From positions 1 to 15,367 of the forward strand of contig CALYTU010000022.1 in assembly GCA_945487445.1 (NCBI GenBank): a stretch of 15,367 nt of DNA, written 5' to 3'. Position 1 is the stretch's first letter, and every line of letters begins with the position of its first letter. This DNA is from an uncultured Clostridia bacterium. GTDB taxonomy: Bacteria; Bacillota; Clostridia; Oscillospirales; Oscillospiraceae. Below are positions 5,882-12,930 of this stretch, piece by piece. The position numbers were made by a program, and so were the translations under genes. A model generated the notes under the pieces. It searched no databases. It saw nothing but the letters and a program-made list of their open reading frames with translations, and was not told the origin of the DNA.

Positions 5882-8800
5882 TAGGGTATTCCTCCCGCTT
5901 CTTGGGCAGGAACAGCAGCAGGAGCAGTGCAGCCAGCAGGGACAGACCGAAACCGATTCCGGCAGCCGTAAAGCCGAAGCCGCCGGTCATGGGCAGTTGG
6001 AAGGTGGGATGGTTGACAGCAGCGTACTCTCTCTCCGTCTGATCGGAAGTCAGGTAACCATCGAAGACAGGAGCGGCCAGCAGCTCGTAGCCGACCCAGG
6101 TCTTTACCTCAGTCACACGATACCGGATATTGAAGAGCTGGTTATTGACGGCCAAGCCCGTAAACTCAGCCCATCCGTCCGCGCCGGTCTGGATCACACC
6201 ATCAACAGCGTTATCGTTGGTGCAGCATCCGACCGCAACAGGATCGTCAGGATCACGATGCCCGATGGGGAGCCAGCTTGCGCCGTCATCCAGGGAATAC
6301 TCCAGCAGATAAGCGACGCCCGCCATCGGCTGGCCCTTCTCGTTGAGCTTGCGGACCCGAATGGAGCCCTCGGTAATGTCATTTTCGCGCTCGATAGTAA
6401 TGACGGGATTCGTCTCGGTGATGGAGAAGGGATAACGGTTCTCATCCAGGACAAAACCCTCGGGGGCCTCAAACTCCTGATACTCATATTCGCCAATGGC
6501 AAGATCGTCAAACGTCAGGGAGCCGTCCTGATCAGTATAGCCCTCCGCGATCTGCACACCTTCAGCGTCAAAGAGCCGGAACCCAGCGCCTTCCAACGGG
6601 GTGCGAGAGCTGCGATCCACCTTCACAATAGTCAGGCTCCCGCTTGTGCTCGTAGTAATGGGAGCATTCGTGATCTCTATGGTCAGTGTGCCGCCGCCGT
6701 TCAAGCCCGTGATGTTAATATTGCCGATGGTACAATCTCCGTTGGCATCCCAGCTCAGATCGCTGTCTTGGAAGATCAGGTCAACGGAGGGAGTGACGCC
6801 TCCGGACGTTGTGATCCGGACGCTCTGCGTCCGGAAGTCCTGCGTTTCCAGTAAGGACAGGACTTCGCGGAAAGCATATTTGCCATCCACCAGCCCGGTG
6901 AAGGTATAGACCTTTTCGCCGTCCGGATCGTTAAAGCTGCTGTCGGTAATATAGACGTTTCCGTCTTCGTCGGATTTCCCGCAATAGGTCGCGGAAGAGA
7001 CCCCTGCTGCGCTGTCCTTATAACGGTAGAGCCTGAACGCATAGCCTTCCTTGCTTCCGTCAACACCGTCCGGCAGGCTCTTGAGCATGGTCATCGTGCC
7101 GTTAGGTGTATTAACGGCGGTCAGCTTTGACTTGTCGGCGTCATTTTCGATCTTATAGATGCCTCTCGGATTCGATGAGCTCAGGGGATTTGCGCCGCCG
7201 TCACTCCAATAGGAGTATGCGCTGCGGTCCGTCTCATTCTGCTTCACGAACAAGAAAACCTTGCCGTCGTTGCCGTTCGGCAAAACGTAGCCGCTGGCAG
7301 TCTTTACCTCCGTTACCACGATACAGCCGAGAGTAAATTGGTCATTTCCATCCGGCTTAAACATAGGATCAGAGTTATATCCAGGGGCGAAATAGCTTTC
7401 CATAAAGCGGACAATTCCCGCCGAATTCGATGCGAAATACCATGTGCGGAGAAGCTTGTCAGGGTTTGCCCACGTCCAGGCATAGAACTCGACCTTGAAT
7501 ACAGCGCCTGCAATACGCTCGCTCGACAAACCGGTTTTGTTTATTACTAAACTGTTCGGGTCAAAAACAGGTTTATCCGATACGTTGAACACGTTGCTGC
7601 TCGCGGAGACCGTCAGTTCTACGGGCGTTGTGTTGAGCAGGTAACCGGAGGGTGCGGTTTTCTCAACGGCATAGAGCTTTGTTCCGATGGCGTACTTATG
7701 CGTTCCGGTTGCCTCGCCGTTTGCGTTGGTGGTCAGCGTTTCGACCACGGTGCCGGTCGCAGACCCCTGATGGATCTCGTAGACAGCGCCTTGCAGAGAA
7801 TAGAGAGGGTTGTCCTGGATAGCAGCCAAAACGCTGGCGGAGCCCTGGGTGGTTTTCTTCAGGGAAACCGTCTTGCTCTGTTCAAACGTAATGGAGTTGG
7901 ATGCCCAAATGTAGATCTGGTTGCCCGAAGACTTGCTTTTTTTGATTTGCAGATAGTTCATGGATGCGTAGGATGCGGTGCCGCTTCCTACGCAGTATCC
8001 GGTCATGTTCGTCGGCGTATAGCTGAGCTTGGACTTAAGCCGGTTGACCGTGTTATCGCCGGTCATGCTGCCAGTCAAGCCCTTCTCCTTGGTATAGACT
8101 TCGCAACGGACAAGGATCTCGACCATTTTCTTGTTTACGGCGGTGTCTGACGTAGCGATAGGCAGTCCGTGGAACAAACCGTCTGAGCCAAGGCCGATAT
8201 AGCCGAATACGGTGTTCATAATCAGCGTATAGGCGGCAGCGGCGATATTCGCGTCGCTGGAGCTGTACTTCATGCCGCCCATGCCGTTGCCCACAGCGTA
8301 GATCAGGTTGATGACGGTGAACTCAGCCTGCGTATAGGTCGGAATCTGCTTGGATTTCAGGATTTCCTTCTTATACGTCGGGACGCCGGTGCTGGCGGTG
8401 TAGTTGGTCCAGGCACTCGCGGAATAATCGTAGCCATCCTCCTGGCTCGGACGGATCGGGAGCCCAAGGTACGTCCATGCGCCGGCAACAGAATCCGTTC
8501 TGTAGCGGAACGGGCCCTGGTTGCTGAACATTGCGCCGGGGCAGACGTAATGAACGCCATCATAGGAAAGCTCCTTGCTGCCGCTATAGCTTGCTGCGGG
8601 GAACCATGCCGTATCTCCGGCTCCATAGTTTGTGGCTGTGTATGCGCCGCCTGCTTTGACATAGTTGCCGTTCATGTCGCTGCTGTGTGCGCCGAAGATG
8701 TCCCGGTAGACAATGGACGTGGACGGGACGGCCATTGTGCCGACGCCCAGCCCCTCCTGGTCAGACGAACTCGGGTAGTACGGCACATACTCGCCGTCCA

Positions 8801-9197
8801 CGAGCTCGACAAGACCGGACTGCACTGCGGTCAGGTCTTCCTTCCCGGTGCCGGGGCTGATCGGCTCAGGGGTTTCGTTTTCTCTTGTTTCCGCAGCGGG
8901 CTCCGGATTCGTTTCTGTTTCCGCGGCGGGTTCCTGGGGGACTTCCGTTTCCGGCTCCTGCTCGGGCTCTGCCGGTGCTTCGGAGGGCGGTTCATCCGAG
9001 GGCTCGGTCTGCGGCTCTGTGGCCGACGATTCCGTCTCCTCGATGGGTTCTGGCTCCGGCTCCGGCGCGGTGGTCTCGGTGGCCGCTGCGGTTTCTGCGG
9101 ATACAGTCCCCACCATGCCGGTCATCGGCAACATGCTGACCAGCAGGGCAAGGAGCATCACCGCAGAAACCGCTCTTGTAATGCGTTTGTTTCTCAT
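5874..9197 (-). CDS. large LPMTG-anchored surface protein / tip or ancillary pilin with CnaB-type domains
   Basis: A 1107-residue wall-anchored protein. A signal peptide (about 1-34, ending SAETA) is followed by a Thr/Glu/Pro-rich low-complexity stalk (about 35-125). Then comes an N-terminal globular region of about 270 residues with YVCPG, LIYAVGNG and an Ala-rich helix, a layout reminiscent of thioester domains but without the expected TQxAIW glutamine motif. After that I count about five CnaB/SpaA-like repeats, each with an E-box-type strand: AVEKTAPSGY, VVTEVKTASGY, AFREVLSLL, YQEFEAPEGF, RVTEVKTWVGY. The sorting signal LPMTG is at 1068-1072, then a long Leu-rich membrane segment and KKREE. 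The start at 9197 has AGGAGG about eight bases upstream. Size, order and the single copy per operon suggest an adhesin at the pilus tip. It is probably joined by one of the two downstream sortases, or attached to the wall by a housekeeping sortase encoded elsewhere. Confidence 0.9.
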   Translation of the reverse strand: MRNKRITRAVSAVMLLALLVSMLPMTGMVGTVSAETAAATETTAPEPEPEPIEETESSATEPQTEPSDEPPSEAPAEPEQEPETEVPQEPAAETETNPEPAAETRENETPEPISPGTGKEDLTAVQSGLVELVDGEYVPYYPSSSDQEGLGVGTMAVPSTSIVYRDIFGAHSSDMNGNYVKAGGAYTATNYGAGDTAWFPAASYSGSKELSYDGVHYVCPGAMFSNQGPFRYRTDSVAGAWTYLGLPIRPSQEDGYDYSASAWTNYTASTGVPTYKKEILKSKQIPTYTQAEFTVINLIYAVGNGMGGMKYSSSDANIAAAAYTLIMNTVFGYIGLGSDGLFHGLPIATSDTAVNKKMVEILVRCEVYTKEKGLTGSMTGDNTVNRLKSKLSYTPTNMTGYCVGSGTASYASMNYLQIKKSKSSGNQIYIWASNSITFEQSKTVSLKKTTQGSASVLAAIQDNPLYSLQGAVYEIHQGSATGTVVETLTTNANGEATGTHKYAIGTKLYAVEKTAPSGYLLNTTPVELTVSASSNVFNVSDKPVFDPNSLVINKTGLSSERIAGAVFKVEFYAWTWANPDKLLRTWYFASNSAGIVRFMESYFAPGYNSDPMFKPDGNDQFTLGCIVVTEVKTASGYVLPNGNDGKVFLFVKQNETDRSAYSYWSDGGANPLSSSNPRGIYKIENDADKSKLTAVNTPNGTMTMLKSLPDGVDGSKEGYAFRLYRYKDSAAGVSSATYCGKSDEDGNVYITDSSFNDPDGEKVYTFTGLVDGKYAFREVLSLLETQDFRTQSVRITTSGGVTPSVDLIFQDSDLSWDANGDCTIGNINITGLNGGGTLTIEITNAPITTSTSGSLTIVKVDRSSRTPLEGAGFRLFDAEGVQIAEGYTDQDGSLTFDDLAIGEYEYQEFEAPEGFVLDENRYPFSITETNPVITIERENDITEGSIRVRKLNEKGQPMAGVAYLLEYSLDDGASWLPIGHRDPDDPVAVGCCTNDNAVDGVIQTGADGWAEFTGLAVNNQLFNIRYRVTEVKTWVGYELLAAPVFDGYLTSDQTEREYAAVNHPTFQLPMTGGFGFTAAGIGFGLSLLAALLLLLFLPKKREEYPNG

Positions 9198-9580
9198 AGA
9201 GTTTCCTCCTGTTATTTTATTTTGCTCCGCACCAACGGGGACGCGGACGCAATACGAATTAAGACCGCCCGTCGGCGGCAGTCAATGGTATGCCAATGGC
9301 ATGAAAGTCGCGGCCTGCTCCTGGGGTGCCTCACAACGGCGTTCACGAATTATTTTCCTTTCCATAAGCAGCCATTATTTCTTTCAACAGATTGGAGCGC
9401 GAATACTCGCAGAAAAGGACCACCGGCTCCTTCGTTCCCGCCACCGGCGATCCTGGGGAAATGCGTAAGGGGGCAGGGTGTCTCACAGTCCCTGCGGCAC
9501 GAAGGATTTGAGGGGACACCAGCAAATGAAAACCACACAAAAGCGTCAGCCTTTCGTGGTAGCGTGGTAGCATAGTTGGG
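9198..9580. other. non-coding leader between lipoprotein terminator and large surface protein
   Basis: About 380 bases with no convincing gene on either strand. ORFs crossing it lack ribosome sites and resemble no family. Structure seen: an inverted repeat GGTGTC...GACACC near 9478-9520, two direct copies of GCCGGTGG near 9420-9450, a GC hairpin (CCGCC/GGCGG, near 9265-9280), and a 13-base palindrome at 9290-9302. A weak promoter candidate on the minus strand is TTGACT, 17 bases, TTAATT (about 9285-9257), with the hairpin inside its spacer. Because a strong terminator lies just upstream, the pilus operon must start in here or depend on read-through. The length suggests a regulated 5' leader. 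Confidence 0.5.
9290..9302. promoter_or_regulatory. 13-base palindrome, possible operator for the pilus operon
   Basis: ATGCCA-A-TGGCAT is a perfect palindrome around a single central base. It overlaps two direct copies of CAATGG and lies just upstream of the weak TTGACT/TTAATT promoter candidate, about 95 bases before the start of the large surface protein. Position and symmetry fit a dimeric regulator site; nothing identifies the regulator. Confidence 0.3.
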
Positions 9581-9581
9581 A

Positions 9582-9611
9582 CAAGAAAAGCACGGCCCGA
9601 AGGTCGTGCTT
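9582..9611 (-). terminator. intrinsic terminator after lipoprotein gene
   Basis: On the minus strand AAGCACGACC-TTCG-GGCCGTGCTT makes a ten-base stem with one A-C mismatch and a very stable C(TTCG)G tetraloop. TTCTTG follows, so the T-tract is TTTTCTT. It begins 23 bases after the lipoprotein stop and separates the replication/partition transcript from the pilus block. Confidence 0.85.
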
Positions 9612-9634
9612 CCTTGTGCGTATTTTGTTTTGGA

Positions 9635-10486
9635 TTATTTCTTAGCGCCGCAGCGGGAACAAACATCATAGGCGGCCTTATCGACGATCCACTCTGACGG
9701 ACCGTTGCGATAACCGGCATGGGCGTCCAGATAATCTAAGTCGTATGGATAGGCAGAGGCGTGAGCATCCCAATCCGCTGTTGAATAGAACACTTCTCCG
9801 CAGTAGCAGATCAGAGAACCCTGCCAATGCCCTTCTTCATCGTGGTGGACCCAGGCATGACCAAGGGCGTCGAGGGTTTCCAGCTTCCCGCAGACGGAGC
9901 AGGTCTTGCTGCCATCCTTGGTGCAGGTGGGAGAAGTCTCAGTCCATGTGTGATTTCCCGTAGCTGTAACAGATCTGGTCTCTTTCGCGCCGCAGGAACA
10001 GGTCCGGGTCTCTTCGCCGGCAGCACCGCAGGTGGGGTCCGTCGTTTGCGTCCAACCGCTCCAGCTATGGGTGTGCGAAGGTTCAGTTGGTTTCGGTTCC
10101 GTGGGTTTCGGCTCGGTCGGCGCGGGCTCCGTAGGCTTTGGCTCAGTCGGCTTCGGTTCCGTGCGCTTGGGTTCGGTCGGTTTCGGTTCCGTGGGCTGCG
10201 GCTCGGTCGGCCTTGGCTCAGCGGGAGCTTCCGTCGTCGGCTCCGTCAGAGTTTCGGTGGGGGCCTCCGTGGACGGGATGCTTTCCGCCTCAGTTTCAAT
10301 CGGCTCCGTCTCTGCTGCTTCCGTGCTCACCGGCGCGGCGGTCGTGATCAAAACGCTTTCCGTTGTCAGCGGCTCCGTGATCGTCGGAGGGCTGTCAGGC
10401 GGGGTTGTATTCTGACAGCCGGGCAGGATCATCGCCAGCAGGAGCGCGAGAAGGATCAGGGCGGGGATCAGACAGTTACACTTCAT
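9635..10486 (-). CDS. surface lipoprotein with PTEP-repeat stalk and Cys-pair repeats
   Basis: A 283-residue predicted lipoprotein. A hydrophobic signal ends in the lipobox LPGC, with Cys24 as the lipidated residue. Next comes a Thr/Glu/Pro-rich region, then nine tandem (K/Q/A/R)PTEP-type pentapeptides (about 92-136), a typical wall-crossing stalk. The C-terminal part has repeats common in clostridial surface proteins: TRTCSCGAKETR, TCTKDGSKTCSVCG followed by LGHAW, then ICYCGEVF and finally VCSRCGAKK, suggesting small metal- or disulfide-stabilised modules. The start at 10486 is chosen over the ATG nine codons earlier because GGAGG lies eight bases upstream. It overlaps the membrane protein gene by 11 bases and ends just before a strong terminator. 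Its function is unknown; exposure outside the wall is a fair inference. Confidence 0.85.
   Translation of the reverse strand: MKCNCLIPALILLALLLAMILPGCQNTTPPDSPPTITEPLTTESVLITTAAPVSTEAAETEPIETEAESIPSTEAPTETLTEPTTEAPAEPRPTEPQPTEPKPTEPKRTEPKPTEPKPTEPAPTEPKPTEPKPTEPSHTHSWSGWTQTTDPTCGAAGEETRTCSCGAKETRSVTATGNHTWTETSPTCTKDGSKTCSVCGKLETLDALGHAWVHHDEEGHWQGSLICYCGEVFYSTADWDAHASAYPYDLDYLDAHAGYRNGPSEWIVDKAAYDVCSRCGAKK
10079..10213 (-). repeat. nine-copy 15-base repeat encoding (K/Q/A/R)-P-T-E-P
   Basis: Nine in-frame 15-base units encode the stalk of the lipoprotein. One unit has Arg in the second position (KRTEP) and one begins with Ala. Codons vary between units, so the array is old or under protein-level selection rather than freshly expanded. 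Such arrays readily change copy number between strains. Confidence 0.85.
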
Positions 10487-10826
10487 TGTAGTTACCTCCA
10501 TCAATGTTCTCAAAGGGATGGGCGCTGGTGATCTGCTTGAGGAATTCCGCGACGGTCAGCGGGATCGAAACAATAACCGCTCCGGCATAGGGCAGCGCCT
10601 TGAAGACAAGTCCAACGCCGAAGCCGAGGGCCGCTGTCCTATAGTCTCCCAGGATCGCAGCGGCGACAGCGCCGAGGACGAAAAGGAAGAAAATAACAGA
10701 CGAGGCGACAGTGCCAAGAGCCAGAAGCGTTTTGAGAACGAATGCGATGATGTGCAGCACAGCGCGGACGGGAAGAAAAATCAGCTTGAAAATGATACGT
10801 ATGACGGTGAGAATCAAATGCAGCAT
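10476..10826 (-). CDS. small integral membrane protein of unknown function
   Basis: A 116-residue, very hydrophobic protein. It begins with an amphipathic or membrane helix carrying positive charges (LILTVIRIIFKLIFLPVRAVLH), followed by two or three membrane segments: about 26-60 (through VIFFLFVLGAVAAAIL) and about 66-90 (AALGFGVGLVFKALPYAGAVIV). It ends in a short polar tail. AAAGGAGG about seven bases upstream supports the start at 10826. I recognise no family. It is coupled to the lipoprotein gene by an 11-base overlap, so the two may act together at the envelope. Confidence 0.8.
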   Translation of the reverse strand: MLHLILTVIRIIFKLIFLPVRAVLHIIAFVLKTLLALGTVASSVIFFLFVLGAVAAAILGDYRTAALGFGVGLVFKALPYAGAVIVSIPLTVAEFLKQITSAHPFENIDGGNYNEV

Positions 10827-10924
10827 TGTTCTCGCCTCCTTTCTAGCTTCATTGTAGCATCCTTGACGGAAATTCGCAAGGATGTTGGCAAAGACGGACG
10901 GTTTTTTGTAAAAATATTGATCAT
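10814..10924 (-). CDS. possible 36-residue ORF between repA and membrane protein
   Basis: The ATG at 10924 has AGGAGGGC about eight bases upstream, and the ORF runs into the start of the membrane protein gene (13-base overlap), as expected for a coupled small gene. The product is basic (MINIFTKNRP start, MKLERRREQCCI end) and matches nothing I know. The ORF spans the hairpin at 10858-10884, so the region could instead be a leader whose translation opens or closes that hairpin. Confidence 0.35.
   Translation of the reverse strand: MINIFTKNRPSLPTSLRISVKDATMKLERRREQCCI
10858..10884 (-). promoter_or_regulatory. hairpin in the repA-membrane protein gap
   Basis: The arms CATCCTTG and CAAGGATG are perfectly complementary (eight bases), with an inner CG/CG pair around an AT-rich loop. 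No T-run follows on the minus strand (CTACAATG), so it is not a terminator. It lies in the 174-base gap after repA, about 15 bases before the ribosome site of the membrane protein gene, where it could act as an mRNA processing or translation-control element. Confidence 0.5.
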
Positions 10925-11000
10925 TTCGGAGCCCTCCTTTTCTCGGACAGGCCTATCGTACCACCTTTGCCGTCCCATAAAGCGGTCAGAAAGGAAAATA

Positions 11001-11963
11001 TCAGCCAAAGGAGGCCGAAAGGCTTGTTGTGTTGCAGCTTGTCGCGGCGGCGTTGAAGAGCGACGCCAGGAGATAGGCCTTGACGTTGGTGACGCGACCC
11101 TCGTTTTCTTTGAGCCCTTGCAGGACCTGCTCGATGTGGTCGATGGTGATGCTGCGGAAGCGCTCCTGGACGTAGGCCGTGCCGAACTCGTCCCGCCCGA
11201 CCCGGATCGTCGGGCTCCGGTTCATGGCGACCTCGACCATCAGCTCCAGCATTTCGTCCGCCTGCCGCAGCTCCCAGCCGTTCAGCCGGAAGGGAAGGAA
11301 ATCATAGTCGATTTGTTTTTTGATGCTCTCTCTCACAGCCTGTCCGTCCGTCAGTCCGTCATTGTCTCCCGCGCGCGCAGGCGCGAGGTTTTCCGTAGAG
11401 GGTAAGATAGAAGGATTGACTGACTGAGTATGACTGAAATCAGTATTACTAATATTAGTCTTATTTGGGTCGGTTTTTCCGACCTCTTGAAGTCCTGTTT
11501 TCCGACTTCCAGAAGTCTGATTTTCCGACTTCTGGAAGTCCGCGCTTTCAGACTTCTTGAAGTCGGATTTTCCGACTTCTGAAATTGGAACCTCACGTGT
11601 CGTGAATTTTTTGACGTAAATTTTTGTCGGTTTTCCTTGTCCTTGGCGTTTTCGGAAGATCAAGCCGAAGCCCTTGCTTTCATCCAGCTCCGCAATGAGC
11701 TTGATTGCCTTTTCTCTCCCGCAGTTCATGTCCTTCGCTATTTCTTCCACGGTGTAGTAGATATACACGCGACCGTCTTCCTCATGCCATGCGTTTCGCA
11801 TGGACAAGCCCATGCGGTCAAGCATCATGCCATACAAGAGCTTCGCTTCCATGGATAAGCCGTTAAAGCGTGGGCTCGTAATAAGCAGGCGGGGAATCCG
11901 AAAGAACGTGAACTGACTGGCCTCGTCGCCGTAGAAAAACTCCGTTAGGATTGCCTTTTCCAT
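11001..11963 (-). CDS. repA: replication initiator protein, RepA_N family
   Basis: A 320-residue initiator. The RepA_N domain occupies about residues 15-120: FTFFRIPRLLI, LSMEAKLLYGMMLDRMGLSMRNAW, then GRVYIYYTVEEIAKDMNCGREKAIKLIAEL, a winged-helix DNA-binding fold in this family. A central Lys/Ser/Gln-rich linker (about 125-165) is encoded by the iteron-like array. The C-terminal domain (about 210-305, from YDFLPFRLNGWEL to NVKAYLLASLFNAA) resembles the conserved C-terminal region seen in the initiators of Tn1549-like elements. The start at 11963 has AAAGGAGG about six bases upstream. RepA_N initiators drive theta replication of low-copy Gram-positive plasmids and of some ICEs. The companion parA/parB upstream fits a stably maintained element. 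Confidence 0.92.
   Translation of the reverse strand: MEKAILTEFFYGDEASQFTFFRIPRLLITSPRFNGLSMEAKLLYGMMLDRMGLSMRNAWHEEDGRVYIYYTVEEIAKDMNCGREKAIKLIAELDESKGFGLIFRKRQGQGKPTKIYVKKFTTREVPISEVGKSDFKKSESADFQKSENQTSGSRKTGLQEVGKTDPNKTNISNTDFSHTQSVNPSILPSTENLAPARAGDNDGLTDGQAVRESIKKQIDYDFLPFRLNGWELRQADEMLELMVEVAMNRSPTIRVGRDEFGTAYVQERFRSITIDHIEQVLQGLKENEGRVTNVKAYLLASLFNAAATSCNTTSLSASFG
11481..11586. repeat. iteron-like array inside repA (candidate replication origin)
   Basis: Four palindromic copies of GACTTCnnGAAGTC (one with a C in place of T) start at 11481, 11504, 11527 and 11551, and a decayed fifth starts at 11574. On the repA strand most copies are followed by GGAAAA, so the full unit is about 23 bases. 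Spacing is 23, 23, 24 and 23. Because 23 is not a multiple of three, the same DNA word is read in different frames (SDFKKSE, ADFQKSE, TSGSR, LQEVG). An AT-rich tract with the palindrome ACTAATATTAGT (11448-11459) lies beside it and could be the melting region. Confidence 0.8.
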
Positions 11964-11992
11964 ATCGGCCTCCTTTCGGCGTTCAGTTGGTC

Positions 11993-12640
11993 TTATCTCT
12001 GCGGATTCTTCCCGCGGCGAGGAGCTGGGCGGTCGGCGGCTTTGTCGTTCGGCGCTTTGTTCTTTTTCAGAATGCCGTGTACGTCATAGGCGCGCGGATC
12101 AGCCGCAGGACAGTCCCATCCGAACATAGAACCGGCGCTCATAGCGGCAGCCTGAGCAGGCGTAACGCCAAGCTGCGCGTTCTTTTGTCTGGCAAGGAGC
12201 TCACCGGTTGCTTTGCCGGAGGGGGCCAGCGGCGAGGGGGGAGTAAAGAGCTGGTCTTCGAGGCAGCCCTTCTCTCCGCGCTGGATAATGCCGAGGCCAC
12301 GCGTAGAAGGGAGATATACGTAACACCATTCCGGCAGGAGCTTCTCAACCTCCTTGTCGATGCAAGCAGCAGGGCTTTGAGAGCCGAAGGAGTCATGCTT
12401 CAAGCTATCGTATTCAGCCTGTGACAGGTCAAAGCTTTGACCGTTGCTGTCCAACAGGTCAAGGATGGACACAAGCGCGTCCTCCTTTGTAAAGCATTCC
12501 TCTCGCTTCCCGGTTTGACACATATAGACCCATTTTGCATCTACAAGAATTCTGATGTCGGCCCTCGTGCTTCTACAGTTGCCGAGCCTTTGGGCAACAT
12601 CCTCCGGGAGCTTGTCCATCCAGTTGCTTCTCTCGTTCAT
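11993..12640 (-). CDS. unrecognised 215-residue protein sharing a C-terminal domain with its neighbour
   Basis: I recognise no named family. The start at 12640 overlaps the previous stop as ATGA, with AGGAGG about eight bases upstream. Residues 106-187 align with nearly the whole of the 97-residue protein encoded just upstream. Both have a C(F/Y)V(F/Y) strand, a GxI(T/Q)RGxxG turn, and the motif GV(S/T)xAxAAAMxAGxxxGWDxPAA (158-180 here). The N-terminal 100 residues are acidic, with IRILVDAKWVYMCQTG and a helix around KEDALVSILDLLD. The tail is basic and Pro-rich. No signal peptide or membrane segment is seen. Its place between parB and repA suggests an element-maintenance or regulatory role, but nothing direct shows this. 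Confidence 0.75.
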   Translation of the reverse strand: MNERSNWMDKLPEDVAQRLGNCRSTRADIRILVDAKWVYMCQTGKREECFTKEDALVSILDLLDSNGQSFDLSQAEYDSLKHDSFGSQSPAACIDKEVEKLLPEWCYVYLPSTRGLGIIQRGEKGCLEDQLFTPPSPLAPSGKATGELLARQKNAQLGVTPAQAAAMSAGSMFGWDCPAADPRAYDVHGILKKNKAPNDKAADRPAPRRGKNPQR

Positions 12641-12930
12641 GGCAGAGCCCTCCTGATCTTCTTCGAGCCGTCCTTGCAATAATAGTCCGGCTTGGCGGCA
12701 GGGTGATCCCACCCGTCTCTTGCGCCGGCGCGCATAGCGGCGGCATGGGCTCTTGATACGCCAAAGATGCAGTTCAAGAGCTCCGCGAGCTGCTTTTTGC
12801 TGACGCCTTCGGCGGCCAGAGAGGTCGGGCGATAACCGTGCTTGCCCCGTGTAATGACGCCGATCACGTTTGCCTTGCTGTCGAAAACAAAGCATTCATC
12901 AGGCTGTTTCTTCGTCTTATTAGAGCTCAT
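12637..12930 (-). CDS. unrecognised 97-residue protein, stand-alone copy of the GWDxPAA domain
   Basis: The start at 12930 has AGGAGG about 11 bases upstream and overlaps the preceding stop by 11 bases. After a short basic N-terminus, the protein consists of one domain: ECFVFDSKANVIGVITRGKHGYRP, a helix KKQLAELLNCIFGV, then AHAAAMRAGARDGWDHPAAKPDYYCKDG. The last part shares 15 of 23 positions with residues 158-180 of the next protein. The order looks like two short strands followed by helices and a conserved Gly-Trp-Asp turn. I cannot name the family. Confidence 0.75.
   Translation of the reverse strand: MSSNKTKKQPDECFVFDSKANVIGVITRGKHGYRPTSLAAEGVSKKQLAELLNCIFGVSRAHAAAMRAGARDGWDHPAAKPDYYCKDGSKKIRRALP

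Noticed and set aside
8550..9575. 341-codon plus-strand ORF (and the overlapping 206-codon ORF at 8848-9468)
   Set aside because: Mostly antisense to the Thr/Glu/Pro-rich start of the large surface protein, giving Arg/Gly/Ser-rich shadows, with no ribosome site or recognisable domain.
9343..9720. 125-codon minus-strand ORF over the leader region
   Set aside because: It overlaps the lipoprotein end and the terminator, has no ribosome site and no family resemblance.
10079..10213. Regular short repeats that might suggest a CRISPR array
   Set aside because: The 15-base units are contiguous, have no spacers and encode PTEP in frame.
10814..11008. 64-codon ORF starting from TTG at the end of repA
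   Set aside because: No ribosome site at the TTG; the internal ATG at 10924 with AGGAGG is the only plausible start, kept at low confidence.
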